Below, piece after piece: positions 1 to 12,499 of a DNA stretch of 64,000 bases. This DNA is from Lasiodiplodia sp. COLG20 (taxonomy: Eukaryota > Ascomycota > Dothideomycetes > Botryosphaeriales > Botryosphaeriaceae): positions 2,108,001 through 2,172,000 of the forward strand of contig VNWV01000002.1 of the NCBI GenBank assembly GCA_009801085.1, given 5' to 3'. The notes under the pieces were generated by a model, which was not told the DNA's origin, ran no database searches, and saw only the letters and a program-made list of their open reading frames with translations. How positions within the stretch are numbered: the first letter of the stretch is position 1; each line of letters begins with the position of its first letter. Position numbers and translations under genes: made by a program.

Positions 1-3000
1 GCTTTCGGCTTGGCAGCGGTAAACCAGGAAACCTTATAGGCGAAAGTAAATTACAGCCTCGCTCGGCCAATCAGCGCCCTCAACCGTCCATTACAAAGGA
101 AGCAGTAGCGCTCGGGTCGCCTGCCATCACTATCACATTCCCCAGAGCAACGGTTTGCGTTCTTTTGGCCACGCACGTGTACCCACTTTTCCTTCGCCGC
201 ACACCTGCATTCATCTGACTTCTGATTTCGATGTCGCCAAGCCCAGATGCCTTGTATACCAAGACAATTATTAATAGAACATCCTACTATCATCGGTCAA
301 ATGTCTACCTTTTCCCTTCTCCGCTGCTTCAACGCGTGATGTTTGCAGTCGCCCACGCGTCATCAAGATGCTCATTCGCGCCCTCAATAATGACGATGAA
401 AGCAATCCCTGCTCGACCACATGCAAAGAAGCAAACAAAGCCATACTCCACACATGCAACCCTATGGGAACCTCCTCTAAACACCACGTGAAATGTTCCG
501 GCCCACGCTCTCTCGGCTATGCTTCCATTTTCTCCCTTCATCCTTGTTGCACAACAGGCCGTCTATCCGATACACGTCTTCTCCCCCCACCGAACCCCCT
601 CGCGCGCACCTCCCTTCATTGCATGCAACGCGTTGAAAAAAAAAAAAAAAGGATCGGCGTTTCGGGACAGCAGAACCCGGAAGTCCGAGATCCTGCTGCT
701 TTTGCCGCTTTTCCAGATGACATGTCTGTTGCGGAGACTCCCGCCGCACTCTTCTCTGTTTCGGGACGCGGCCCGCCTGCTTGGTGGACCGTGAGCGAGA
801 AGAGAGAGGACCAAAAAAAATAAAAAAGAGGAAAGGGATACACGCGGTGCATAACTGCCAAGAATGAGGGCTCGCGCACTTTCTTCGGGTCATAATACTC
901 GGGTCCACCCTTACCAGAGAGCGGAATGACGGGGATTGTCATTGGTGGGATGGCATGCCGCTGGATTTTTGCGAGCGATGCTGAGAAAAACCACCGATCT
1001 CTCCCAAAAGGTGTCCTCCGACTCCCGTGAGGGTGTGGTCCTCGTACTTGCCGCAAGGCTGCAACGGAGTCTGGGACAAATTGTTTCCGAGCTTCGGAAG
1101 GACGGAGTGTCGTACCGCTTTTTCCGTTATCTTGAACTTGTTGCCGTTTCAGATTTTTGAGCTATTTGGATTTTTCGGGGCGAGTTGTAGGTTTCATTGA
1201 ATGACGATGCTGTGCATCATTCAAACATTCTGAGGCAACCCTTCTCCGCTCGCGATTGTGACTGTGCATCATCTTAACAATTTGCTTTAAAAAAGCCCAC
1301 TTACTCTAGAACTATGCGGGTGTCAGCCTTTTCAAAGTACCGACACCACCAAAAGAGTGTAGATCACTGCTTTGTTGAATGCGTTGATAGCGATATGCTC
1401 TGTACACTCGAAGGCTCACCACAGGGGCGCGTAATGAAGAATTAAATACTACGCTAAATTACTGCTCCTCAAGTGACCACAGGCAGACCGTAAGAATGCT
1501 ACCCAATGAGCATGACGAGCCGCAATGGCTTTAGCTTTGTAGCGCTTTATAAAGTAGGGCCTCGAAATCCAGATCAACTTTTATGACTCATCCACAGCTC
1601 CATGTTGGGCCGCAATTCTGAATCTCCATTCTTCAGGAACGCGCCGACTGGCGTTCGGTCACTAATGCATTGAACAACCCTTACACTGGGTCGCCAAGCT
1701 GTACCCGGGTACTCGTATGGACCTGCCACAGCAGGAGAAATAGAGAGTCAGTAATGGGGAATGTGGTGATGGTCAATCATCATCATAGTATATTTAAAGG
1801 ATGGAGTAAAATTCCTTGTTGATGGTCATACACAAGTGCTGTTAATGAAAGAAAGCACAAAGAAACTTCGCCTACATCAGTTCACACTGACAGACCACTG
1901 ATAGAATGTATCGGTTATTTTCTTGGACTCAAAACGAGACCCAGTAGCGTCTATCTTTGTTTCGATCACCTTCTGAGCCCCAGCTTTCGACAGAGAAGAA
2001 GTAAAAGCAAAGTGTTGCAAAGAAGTGAAATATAAGCCACGAAGACATAAGGTGTGTATCTCTCCTCACGTGGTAGTGTGAAAAGAGAGTGATGGTATCA
2101 CATATGTCTAGCTGGCCCGCTTCAAGTCCTTTCACTAAGCTTGACCAAGTCTTGATGGAGGCCGCCAAATGTAAATCAATTCGTGGCAAAGTGCTTCCGG
2201 TGGCAGTGGGGCCAGAAAATCAACACAACACATATCAGGACCAGGTTGAGATGCGGCTGCCATGGTTTTAGAGGAAGCAAGCAGTGCGGCATGTGGCATT
2301 TGAAAAACTGGCTCAAATTTTACGTAAGCTACTACATGGAAGAAGAGCTGTTTTACCTGGGCGAGAAAGCGGTAGAGCTTAAGGACCAGTGAGAGAGGCT
2401 TCGGATCCGACAACAGGAAAGCGACTGCGTATTTTTCAACTTTATCATTGGGTTGACGATGCACTAAATCTGACGACGGTTAGCTTGGATGAGGATAATA
2501 AAGTTGCCAGCATACTGTCGAAATACTCTTACCACAGCACTTAGTGTATAGCAGCCAATGGACTTCGAAGTAAGAATCACCAAAAAAGAAAAAACAATCA
2601 AGAGAGTGAGTCCCCGCCCACGGGCGAATTCAAACTCTCTCTTCTTACTTGAACTATCTCTTGCAAGTTTTGACTGTTTGTAAGACCTCCGCAAACCACC
2701 TTTCTTATCTCTTGCTAATACTGCGAGTAACCCACATAGTATATACATCAAAAATAGGTTTCCCCAGATATACCTCGATGGTCATCACTTCCCTCCTAAT
2801 CCCTCATACTGCCACATCAGAGCAGGGAAAAAGGCCTATTTTCGAGGTCAATCGGTGCAGAAGTACAAAGGTGTTCGTGGTGACCTCCGTCTACACATTT
2901 AGGTCATTAGAAGAGTCTGGCAGACATCAGTCCTCGCCCGATGAGATTTACGAAGTTGAAGAAGAGGCTCCGGATACCACCATCATGATTGTGATTCGAG

Positions 3001-4788
3001 GGCTGGAAGAAGTGTTAAACCTGGGGGCGATTATGCTGAGCGGCTCATCACCTCCGGATGCCTTGATTAGACATCAAGCTGTTTCGCAAATAATGCACCA
3101 TTGTTGCTATATATGCAGCCCACGTGCTAAGGTAATGTGCCAGATTGTAGTGCTGCGCCATTCATCCGCTTGTATAAATACCCTGTCTTCTCTGTCCATT
3201 TTGGCTTTTGAACATGAGGATACAGCACTTGTCTTCTCAATCAGCGGAGACACTATGTCGCGTGAGAATCTCCTGCGACGACCTTCACTGTCTTTGTTCC
3301 TCTTTGTTTTGTGGTGAGGTCGCTTGCTGGATACTCTCACCGAACCTTTCTTCGATAGATGCTGGATGAATGGACACAGGAGAGATTGGTGATGATGGCC
3401 GGTTAGAAAAACAGATTATAGCGTGATGCAATATTGGAGTTTGGTGGTGGATGGCATCATTAATTAGTGCTGGGGAAATAAGATAAAGACAGGAGGTGGG
3501 TGTGAAACGGAAGAAAGGGGCCTGCCAGCGAGACGAGGACGCCGAAAAAGTATCTCTGCATACTGAATTGATAGTCGGCACAAGTGAGTTGTGTGTGCCT
3601 TTCGCTTTGTGGTTGTCTCAGAACGTTTTGCAGAGGGGAAGTGGATATGTGGAGTACTGGGTGCACTTATATGCGTCTCGGATGGTGGATGGGTAGTGAA
3701 CGCTAGAGCATTAGCTAAGCATGTGCGTGGATCAAACCTTGATTGCACATGAAGTAATCTCACCAATAATTCCATCCATGAATGATGCATACCATATGCA
3801 CACATCAAAGTTTTGGTTGTTCGGACCCTGTAGAAACACACTGCTAAGTTCATTTCAAGTGAATACGAATGCAGATACTTACAAAATATCGCCATCTTCC
3901 TCGTCATAGAAAAACTTCCGTGCCGCCAAAAAAATATGCGTCAGTCTATAGCTGATTCATTGAGATAACGTCACATCAGTCGGACAAGATATCCCCAAGA
4001 CCGGGTGCCCGCACGGATCAGAATATGTACAAGAACACATATCATCGGATCTCAGACGAACCGAGCCGGCAGATGCCATCAGATGGCAGGTCATGCAATC
4101 GTCCACGGAGCGGTACCTCCACTCAGCGCGGATCTCGTGCCAGAAAGGACGGCCGTGGGTACGGATCTCGCAGCGGAGAACTGAGACGAGACCCCTCAGT
4201 ACGGTTTCAAGGGGAAACGTGGAGATGGAACACGGCGACGGCTTTCTACGCATTGGTTTATGTCAATAACAACTGGAGCAGAACTATTAAAGTTCCAAAC
4301 ATACTAGCACTTCAGGAGAAGGAGCGGTGCGGGATATGGGGATTACTGAGCTTGAAACTTCTGACATTGCGGTTGGTGTTGGTAATGGAAATTCCCGTAG
4401 AAGACCCTCAAAAAGAAAGGGGAAAGGAGCGTGCTGGGTTGCAAAAGATCCAAGGCTTTCTGGATCCATTTGGGACCTTGCCCCCTTACATGGGAAATCG
4501 AAGTAAAAAGCCGAACATGATGTAAGTTTGAAACCCGATGAATACTCCCGGATGAAAGACTCAACTCTCCATGTAAGTAGGGTGGTATATCTCTAGGCAG
4601 ACAGGCTTGGGAAAGCAGATTGCTTTCAGGGCCCACTCGCTGTGGCCAGGGGACCTCTGAATCTCATGACGTAAGGCGGTTTCCTCTACAACAACAGCCT
4701 ATCCATTTCGTCCACAGCTTACTCCTCTTTGGCAAATATTCTTGGCGATAGTGCACAGCTCGCCTGCTTTCCACGCTCAGTAAGACAG
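1..4788. other. Gene-free stretch
   Basis: No open frame here shows a domain, a start context and coding texture together. The longest (2649-3317 plus, 4025-4525 plus, 3464-3907 minus) have irregular composition and no recognisable motif. A homopolymer A run lies at about 636-650. The stretch looks more AT-rich than the gene-bearing parts of the window. It may be ordinary intergenic DNA or an old, degraded repeat; I cannot tell which without a comparison. Confidence 0.5.
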
Positions 4789-6228
4789 TTAAGGACCGTG
4801 AAGCGGCCAACCAGAAGCCCAAGAAACGTTAGACCAATCAGGTTCTTGACGCTGATCCGTTAGGTGATTATGAAGATACCGATGCTGGTATCTGCTAGGC
4901 GGATAGCGAAGTTCTAGTATCCGGTCATGGTAGTACCTATGAGGGTTGCGATGTATATACGCCCATTCATAGTCGTAGCGACGGAAGTCATAGTAATCAT
5001 CACTGTCCTCGGCGTGCCCAAGATCTCCGAGAGCGTCCCACTTGGTTCGAGTACCAGCCAGCGAGCGCTCGTATCCGTCGTTGCTGATGACATTGATGTG
5101 GTCGGACATGTTGAGCCCGTGGGCGAAGACGATGAAGAGATCACCTGCGACCTTGGAGAGTGCTTGCATAGCACGAAGGTCTAGCCTTTTAGCTTCGGAC
5201 GGAATCGATTGTCGGACAAGCGGAGGCGACGGCCTGGCGATGATGGCTATCTCTTTCAAGGCGTGTGTTTGCTGCATGAATGCCTGTGTCCAGGTGTCTA
5301 GATCGCCAATGGTCTCGTGCGGTTGGGAATGGAACCAGTGATTGTTGAAGAAATCCAGATGGAATGTTTCTAAAGCACGCGGGAGGAGGAGCATCAGTTG
5401 AATGACAATGGGATCTATTTCACAGTCTTTCAGACGCAGTAGCCTAAGCGGAGTCTCTTGGGCGAAGCCTTCGCAGTTCAGCATGTCCAGGAAATAGCTG
5501 GCCCTCAAGAATTTGGCGTTGCGAAGAGCGATTTCACGAAGGGTGGGGCTGAAAAAGATGTGTAGGACACTATACTCGAGATCATACTCGAGCTCCGATA
5601 TCCCATCGTAGGAGACTGGGCGCAGGTCGAGGCGTACAATAGTCAAGGATGGGAGGATGCGCTGAGATGATGGTCTATGGAAACTGGCCAGACGAAGAGT
5701 GCGTGTGAGTTCAAGTACAAAGCGATAGTCGTCTATGGTCTTGCCGTTTCTCGCTACCTGAAGCTCTTCCAGATTAAGGCAGGCTGCCGGGAGAACGGGC
5801 TTGGGCAAGTTGATTGGATGGGTACGGACACGATCTCGACGGCAAAAGTCTACGCTGAATCTGCGGATGAGAGCTTGGCGTGTGGGATGGCAGGATAGAG
5901 TTTGTTGGAGAGATTCTGCAGCAGAACGGTCGTATAACCATACATCGGAGTATAGTTGTGCTTCGGCCAGATCTCGGAAGAGACGCGAGACGCAACAGAG
6001 GGTTTTCAGGTGGGCCTCCTCGTGGACGTAGCCGACGATTTGGGTAAGAAGCTCGACGGGTAAGGGATAGACACCAGGCGGGCGGATAGTCGGCGAGTCT
6101 ATATAGAAGGATCCAAAAGGGAATGGCGCGAGCGCACGGCTATAGGGCACCAGGCAGCCAAGGCCCCCAGCCGGGCTTAGAAGAGGCGGGGCCTCAGCAG
6201 TTGCACGCGGCGGTTGGCGAGCGGCCAT
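4789..6228 (-). CDS. F-box domain protein
   Basis: An intronless 479-residue protein. Residues about 55-100 form an F-box: PLPVELLTQIVGYV followed by a helix with CVSRLFRDLAE and the LYSDVWL strand, the usual fungal pattern after a proline-rich leader. The rest is Leu-rich and irregular, as in fungal F-box proteins whose C-terminal half binds substrate, and the C-terminus is rich in Tyr, Arg and His. F-box proteins bridge a substrate to the SCF ubiquitin ligase through Skp1; the substrate here is unknown. The frame stays open up to 6483, but the added N-terminus is Arg/Pro/Ala-rich and shadow-like, so I chose the Met at 6228 (context CCCCATGG). It is divergent from the gene at 7039. Confidence 0.75.
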   Translation of the reverse strand: MAARQPPRATAEAPPLLSPAGGLGCLVPYSRALAPFPFGSFYIDSPTIRPPGVYPLPVELLTQIVGYVHEEAHLKTLCCVSRLFRDLAEAQLYSDVWLYDRSAAESLQQTLSCHPTRQALIRRFSVDFCRRDRVRTHPINLPKPVLPAACLNLEELQVARNGKTIDDYRFVLELTRTLRLASFHRPSSQRILPSLTIVRLDLRPVSYDGISELEYDLEYSVLHIFFSPTLREIALRNAKFLRASYFLDMLNCEGFAQETPLRLLRLKDCEIDPIVIQLMLLLPRALETFHLDFFNNHWFHSQPHETIGDLDTWTQAFMQQTHALKEIAIIARPSPPLVRQSIPSEAKRLDLRAMQALSKVAGDLFIVFAHGLNMSDHINVISNDGYERSLAGTRTKWDALGDLGHAEDSDDYYDFRRYDYEWAYIHRNPHRYYHDRILELRYPPSRYQHRYLHNHLTDQRQEPDWSNVSWASGWPLHGP

Positions 6229-6838
6229 GGGGCTGAGGCATTGGATGTCGGCGTGGAGCCGCAACGAGGGGGTGGGCAGAAGCAAGCGGAGGAGCGGGCG
6301 GGTGATGGTGGAGGCGTGTGGTGGTGTGGATGCGGGCTGAGCATGCCGGCAAGCCGACCGAGCGGCCGGCCGTTTTGGCGCGGCCACGCGTCCCTGGCGA
6401 CGTAACGCCCCGTATTGCGCGCGAAAGACCTGCACCACCACGCCGCCTTCCAGAACGCAATCCGCGCTCGCGCTGTCGCACACTAGCTTCCAGGCCTGCG
6501 TCGCGGCACTTGTGCGCCTTTTGCGGCTGATTTCCCTCTTAATTTAGGCGACGATCTTCTGACGCCCAATATTGAGGCTCAAGCAACGTGGTGCGGGATC
6601 GCCGTGGCTTGGTCGCCGGCACGCGTACGTTGGTGCTTAGCCAGCTCTATTTGGCCGAGCTCCGCATGGCTTTCCTACGCGTCGAACGTGCGCCTATGCC
6701 CGCTGCGGTAAGACGCAAGGGGCACAGCCGGGTGAGTAAGGCTGAGCTGCTACTACCCTAGTCTATTGGCCTGAAGCTGTCGAGTAAGCCTGAGGTCTCA
6801 CAGCCCCCGGCACCGGATGCCGGCGCTGGCCTCTCTGC

Positions 6839-6846
6839 TATATAGA
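6839..6846 (+). promoter_or_regulatory. TATA-like element before the Ser/Thr-rich gene
   Basis: TATATAGA lies about 200 bp upstream of the ATG at 7039 and just inside a longer open frame that begins at 6817. If it is the TATA box, transcription starts downstream of it, which argues for the 7039 start. A GTAAGT at about 6943 may be the donor of an intron in the 5' untranslated region. Confidence 0.4.
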
Positions 6847-7038
6847 ATATTCTCTGTCGCTCCGAGTCGAGTCTTTTTTCCTTCATCCACCAAAGTCTCG
6901 CTCTGCAAACTTGACCTTCGCCTTCCGCTCGCTACCCGATACAGTAAGTACCATCACCATCACCATCACCAACATCAATCATGCTTACACCTCCAAGCAA
7001 CTCCACTCGCTTCCATTGCCAATCTCGCATCTTTCGCA

Positions 7039-7527
7039 ATGTCCACCACCATCGCCAGCGCTGCCACCACGGCCTCTGAGATTGCCAGCGGCACTACTAC
7101 TTCTTCCGCCGCCGCCACTTCCGCCGCAGCAACCACCACCGCCGCCTCCTCCACCACCTCATCCTCATCCGCTTCCTCCACGAGCGCCACTTCCACCTCG
7201 GCATCCTCCAGCAGCACCTCGGCCTCCTCCTCCACCACCGCCTCGACTCTCAGCACAGTCACCAGCTCGACGTCCGCCAGCACCACCGGCACTTCGACCG
7301 TCACTTCCTCCTCAACCACCTCCTCGACCGCCACCATCACCCCGTGCGCCACCAACTGCACCGTCTTCACCTCCAGCGATGCTTCGTCCATCTTCGGCGG
7401 CTCTTTCGCTCTGGCCTTCCTCCTTATGATCTTCTGCAACTTCCTCGCCCTCATGTTCATGAAGAAGCGCGATGCCATTAAGGAGAAGAGGCGTCAGGCC
7501 ATGGCCAAGGCCGAGGGCATTGCCTAA
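7039..7527 (+). CDS. Ser/Thr/Ala-rich single-pass membrane protein
   Basis: 162 residues. Residues about 1-110 are almost only Ser, Thr and Ala, a mucin-like stretch expected to be heavily O-mannosylated if it faces the outside. A short Cys-containing segment (ITPCATNCTVF) follows, then one hydrophobic helix (about 128-146), then a basic tail with KKRDAIKEKRRQ. No N-terminal signal peptide is visible, so the helix would serve as both anchor and signal, leaving the basic end in the cytoplasm. The layout resembles small fungal cell-wall stress sensors, but no sensor domain such as WSC is present, so no function is assigned. The start at 7039 is preferred over 6817 because the extra residues are His/Pro-rich and overlap a TATA-like site. 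Confidence 0.6.
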   Translation: MSTTIASAATTASEIASGTTTSSAAATSAAATTTAASSTTSSSSASSTSATSTSASSSSTSASSSTTASTLSTVTSSTSASTTGTSTVTSSSTTSSTATITPCATNCTVFTSSDASSIFGGSFALAFLLMIFCNFLALMFMKKRDAIKEKRRQAMAKAEGIA

Positions 7528-8310
7528 GCCATGTCTCTTCGAACATATTCGATCAATTTTTTTTCAGGCGTTCAACGGACCATATCCGGCGAGGCGTTTA
7601 ATTGGGACCCAAAGCGTCAATTTGCATCCGGACCATTCTCGGCGCTAGGAAAACGGCGGCTGCGGATTTCGTCCCGGGATAGATTCAAAGGGTTCGGGGC
7701 AAGCACATGTTACGGACCGCAGCTGTAAGAAGTACGGCTTGTGATATGACCGCGGCGAGGGAAGCCGCGCATGTATTCTATATCTATTTTCTTTTTTTCA
7801 CTGCAGCTCAAAACATACCCAAGATCAGAATTATCGCAATCACTTCCACTATTCTTTCTCACAGTCCGACTTTTGAGACACTAACGATGCAGGTTTCTTT
7901 CACTAAAACACTCGCCTCTGGCCAGACTCTTTTTCTCTTCCCGCAAGCGTCCGTTGCACAACGTATCCGACCTCATCCGGACAATGACGCCACCGCCCCC
8001 ACCACACTGCCACTACATGCTGACACAGGCAACTGCCGGCATTCCTCACGGCAACCCAACCACAGCCTTTGATACGATGCTATTATTGGTTTCAGGGCAC
8101 GCAGCCACATTCATCGGTCTCTCCGCTTTTTTCATGAATGCGAAACAACACCCCCCGGGGTGATACGAATCCCTGCATGAGGTTTCTGCGAGCAGCTGAT
8201 GGGCTGTGCAGCCGCACATGAGATTATCCTTTTCTGTTGATCTATTTAAATTCAGCCCTCGAAGAACAAACGACCAATAATCGCGGACGCTTCTGGTATT
8301 CGTGATGCGA

Positions 8311-8341
8311 TTTTTTTTTTAAAAAAAGAGAGAGAGAGAGA
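8311..8341. repeat. Poly-T / poly-A / (GA)n tract
   Basis: A run of T is followed directly by a run of A and then by alternating GA up to about 8341. The T and A runs can pair as a short stem. Simple-sequence DNA, no coding role seen. Confidence 0.8.
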
Positions 8342-8799
8342 CTGCACCTACTGCGTTCTGGAGTGTGTTTGACAGATACTTTTCTATGTCATGTCTATGA
8401 GCGGGTTTGAATTTCCCTAGAAAGATTCGGGGGATGAGAAAGTTGTTTATGTTGGGCAGCATTGCAACAAAATGCTGCTTATCATCAACTTCATTTCTAC
8501 CACTAATATTCTTTCTATCACAGTGATGAAGAGATAGAATAATACCATCATTCTCAGCAATCCAGAGCCTCCAAACTACCAAAGCGAAGTGGACTCAAAG
8601 AATTTCGAGGACACCAACAGTCGCAGATATGGGAGACTTCGTACTCCCACTCCCATCCAACGGAAGCACCCAACAACGAACCCAAAAACCTCCAACCCCT
8701 CCTCCTTTTAACCCACCCCCTCCACCCGCAACCCACAGCAGCCGTCACGCCCCCAGCCGCCTCCTCCCCCTCCCCCCTCCCCAATGACCCATCGAACAG

Positions 8800-8824
8800 C
8801 GCGCGCGTGCGTGCGTGCGTGCGG
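8800..8824. repeat. (GC)n / (GTGC)n microsatellite
   Basis: Alternating GC passes into repeated TGCG units. The alternating purine-pyrimidine pattern is compatible with Z-DNA. Confidence 0.75.
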
Positions 8825-9910
8825 CAACAACCGGCACCGGCACGCGATCCCGTCGAACGCATGTACAAATGCACCTTACTAGTCATGTCCACTACTTTCT
8901 ATCACGCGCTTGCGCCGTGCTATCCGATATACACGCGGTGTGGCTGCTGCGCCACGACCGACACCCGTCACCCGGCCCGCCTAGGTAGGATCCACTCTAC
9001 CCGAGTCGTGTGGCTGCGGGCGGCGGAGGGCACGGTGCGCATCACGCAGCACGCACGCGCGGGAACGCGGGCAAAACGGATATCGCCGGCCGCTGCCGGA
9101 TACGGTAGGTTCGATCGCGGAGAGAGAGGTCTTTAAATAGATGGGTAGGTGGTTGGTTTTTTGGGTTTCGGTAAGAGAGCCGCGGTGAGATGAAATACCA
9201 AGTAAAGACTGCTGGTTTTACTGGAGCGCGCTATTCAAAACTGGTTCTACTTTGTGTGTGCTTCACAAATCTATTCCGCTCGTTGTCCTGATGGATGCAA
9301 AGAACGATTCATGCGGTGCTCTTGAATCGCTTCGTTGATAGGAATTGATGGTAGTCAGCGCCATCGAACGCTGATGGTGAGATACATCATTATCCCTTTG
9401 CAATGCTTGTCAAAAACAAGGTATCTTTCATTCTGCATTGTATATTCGTGGCTGCCAGCTAAGTGGTTCACTGTCGCACGAGGCTTCAACTGGGGAACAA
9501 CCCGCAGTCAAGACAAATTTGGATGTGAAGAAGAGCCATTGAGAAAATTGCTTACAATCACGAAAGCACAAAGCAAGCATTTAGAGACCTTAAATACCTG
9601 ATCGGACGCCTTTTGTTCCCGTGACGGACTCCACTCAATGAAAGGAGCAAGTATCTTCTGATCTTCGCCGGGATGATCCCGTTCGATTACATAGCTAAAT
9701 ACCCCGGATCTTCAGTCCATCAGATGCCCCATTCGCACATGATCGCTAATAAAAAAAACACCAGGACACCCCCGCTTTTTTGCCATTCCTTTTCCCATCA
9801 CCGTCACCACCATCAACGCCGAACACACAAGAGCAACTGCTGCAACGCTCAGGAGGGGGTATATCATCGACAAGCAACACATGCAAACCCAGCAACAACA
9901 GTACAACACA

Positions 9911-9934
9911 CTCGCTCGCTCGCTCGCTCACTCA
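9911..9934. repeat. (CTCG)n microsatellite
   Basis: Four CTCG units followed by two CTCA units, about 60 bp beyond the stop of the minus-strand SAT4-type gene. Confidence 0.75.
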
Positions 9935-9995
9935 ACACATCGGGCCCCTCTCTCCACTGTCCTCTGAATCCTGCTGTAGACAGACGCGATACTCA

Positions 9996-11545
9996 TCAGC
10001 ACTTCACTGACTCCACTTCATCGTTGTCTCGCTCGTCCTCATAACTTACCCGGATACTCCTCGTCACGTAGATGCCCTGCGCGCCCTTGGCCAGCTCTTC
10101 CTGCGAGCTGTTCGCCTCGTCCCAATACGTGCTCGCCGTCTTCCCACTGCCCCTCCGCGGCACCCTTCCACCGCCGACACCGCCACCACCACCACTGCTG
10201 CTCCCACCTCCGCTTTCACCACCCGCACCCTTCCCAGCGGTACACGCGGCCGTCATCCCCCTCAACGCCACACCCTCTTCCTCTTCCTTCCCAATCCTCC
10301 TCTGTCTTCCTCCCCCAGCAACAAAATCACTCCGATCACTATTCCCACTCCTATTCTCCTTCGGCCTCGAGTATCCCCTACTCTCGCTCTTGGTCGTGCG
10401 GTAGAAAGCAGCGAATGCAGGGCAGCAGCCGATGAAGACGGCGATGGCGGCCTCGACTTCGGCCCAGAGGGCCAGCCACGACGAGCTGGGCGTCGAGTTG
10501 TTGTTGGCTTTCACGCCGATCTGCACGACGCGCAGGACTGCCATGGTGATGCAGACGAAACCCGAGCAGAAGAGCGCGCCGACGGCGAGTTTTTCCGCGC
10601 GCGGCATTTGGAGGTTCCAGATGAGGCGGATGGGGAGGGCCATTACTGTGAAGGTGAAGGGAAGGCAGGGGTTAGTAATTGAGAGTGATACGAAGAGGGG
10701 AAAGAGAAAAGCGAGGGGACTGGGTTTGAGGTGAGGAGCGGGGCGAGGTTGAGGGGGGAGGCGTAAGTGATGGTGAATGGTGGGACCGTGAGGGGCTGGT
10801 GTGGTGGTGCGGGGCGGGGGTGGGAGTAATGAGGTACCTAGAAGGTCTGTGAGGACGTCGACAGCGAAGGCGTAGTAGAGACTGGCGATTTGTGCTTTGA
10901 CGTCGCGGGGCGTTGCACATTCTCCTGTGAACGGGAGGTCAGAGAGTGTTCGGCCGAGCAAAGTGGCTGGTAGGTAGTTCAAACCAGGTGTGAACCATGC
11001 GTGCATGCTGCTGCACGATGTAAGGTTGGATATGATGGCTCCAATGAATGTCTGGTGGAGTGGGTGTTAGCACCACGCAAACGCCTTGGCGGATTATATG
11101 TCCGCCTTACCAGAGCACAGAACACGACAAGCATCCACCACAGGACAATGTACGTGCGCAAGCCGTTCATGAGGCGTCGGTACAGGGCAAGGAGCGAGAA
11201 CTTGACTGCCCAGAGTGTGACCCAGAGTAGCATTGTGCTGTAGAAGAAGACTTTAACGATGAAGAGGGCGTCGTCCATTATTTCCGGGTAGGGTGCAGCT
11301 TGGCCACCGTACACGGCATAGACGTGGTACATTGGCGGGGTCACTACAATGTAACTGATGGTGAGGGCGAGGAAGGAGGCCCATGACACGCCAACCAGGA
11401 GGTCCTCGATCTGGAGGGGCTTGCGCTTCCATATGCGGATGGAGAAACGTGTGATGACGGTGGCTGATGTGACGACGATCAAGGCGTAACCAGTGTTGGT
11501 TAAGACATGGGCGGTGAAGTAATTCTGGCTTGCCGAGTCGGCCAT
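9996..11545 (-). CDS. SAT4/rhodopsin-like seven-helix membrane protein
   Basis: Three exons (11545-11111, 11051-10838, 10645-9996) give 432 residues; introns are 59 and 192 nt and all phases fit. The protein has about seven hydrophobic helices. It begins with a short outer N-terminus and carries the family pattern RFSIRIWKRKPLQIEDLLV, a Cys-rich outer loop around SNLTSCSSMHAWF and GECATP, and the late helix segment LPIRLIWNLQMPRAEKLAVG. This is the fungal SAT4/Pth11-like integral membrane family, often thought to be G-protein-coupled-receptor-like; ligands are mostly unknown. No CFEM domain precedes it. The cytoplasmic tail (about 300-432) is Gly/Ser-rich with basic patches and is probably disordered. 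It is divergent from the FAD oxidase gene at 12500. The second intron is long for this window. Confidence 0.8.
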
Positions 11546-12499
11546 GGTGGAGGAATCGTGGCGGGTGAGAGCAGGACAATGGTCAGTCTTTGAACACGGG
11601 TGAGAGAGATGCTGGAATGCGCGTCGGCATTGAGCTCGTCGTCCCCACGAGACGTCGATCCGCCGGCGGAACCTGGGATTCGAGCGGAGGCGCAATCCTG
11701 GGTCGTGGTTTGCTATATGCGGTCCGCCAAGTCGAAGGGCGGCGGGCTGTGTTATACTACAGTAACGGCGATGAGCTGGAAAGTGCATATGGAGCTGCGA
11801 GGACGCCTCTGTGCAGCGTGCGAGGGCGTGAGTTGGCCGGCACTGGCACTACCGGGGCGGCAAGGACTGCATCTCCCTCGCTGGGTGGCGTTAGTAGCGT
11901 GGTCGTGCAAGATGCAGCTTGGGCAAACGAGGAAGCGGGTGACACAGAGCGTTACTAAGCCCGCCCGAAGCGAGTGAGCGGGCAGCCGGTCTCGCACGCT
12001 CCTGCCGCAAGGGAGCATCAAGACACGCGAGCCAGGCTGGCTGAAGAGCGTACAGACCTTGCATTGGTGAACCATTGGCCCGTGTTACTGGCGCAGCATG
12101 GAATGCCGGCCCTCTGCGCATATCAGGGCGGACGCGCCGCGCGAGTGCGAGGTACGGGCCAGGTTTTGGAAGGCGCGACGGCAACTCGCGTGGTGGTGAG
12201 AATGGATGGTTGAGGGCGAAGGGCGCGCCGCAAATCTTGCACCGGGAGGCGCCGCCCATGGCAAGCCCCATGCCTGTTCCCTCTCATCCTGGTACACTTT
12301 GTCCACTCTCCTTGCGCGACTGTCACTTTGCCTTTGTTCTGTGGCCTCTGCTCCTCCGTGCAATTTCTGCGAACCGAGAGCGGGTCGTGCCTTCCTGGGC
12401 GAAGGGCGTTATGAAGGAAGAGCCCACCATGCTGCGTGTGCTGTTAATCTATCGTCCCTCTCCCGTGCTGTGGTACTCACCGTCCTCCCCTGCTTCATC
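11546..12499. other. Divergent promoter region between SAT4-type and FAD oxidase genes
   Basis: 954 bp between two start codons facing away from each other. Frames crossing it are GC-rich shadows without domains. I see no convincing TATA box or known operator. Confidence 0.5.

Larger units (their letters stand above)
7528..9995. other. Intergenic region with simple repeats
   Basis: About 2.5 kb with no supported gene. It contains several microsatellites, listed separately, and long C/T-rich stretches at about 8680-8790. The part next to 9995 is downstream of the minus-strand SAT4-type gene. Confidence 0.5.

Noticed and set aside
616..1056. Open frame on the minus strand with a reasonable-looking segment ending SFLAVMHR
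   Set aside because: The segment is short, joins poly-A-derived residues, and no partner exon could be found in the first 600 bp.
2649..3317. 222-codon open frame on the plus strand
   Set aside because: No domain, irregular composition, no supporting start context or splice pattern; likely chance.
4025..4525. 166-codon open frame on the plus strand
   Set aside because: Arg/Gly-rich start then unrelated residues; no family resemblance and overlapping frames on the other strand look equal.
6229..6483. N-terminal extension of the F-box frame
   Set aside because: Arg/Ala/Pro-rich with no counterpart in the family; the Met at 6228 has a better context.
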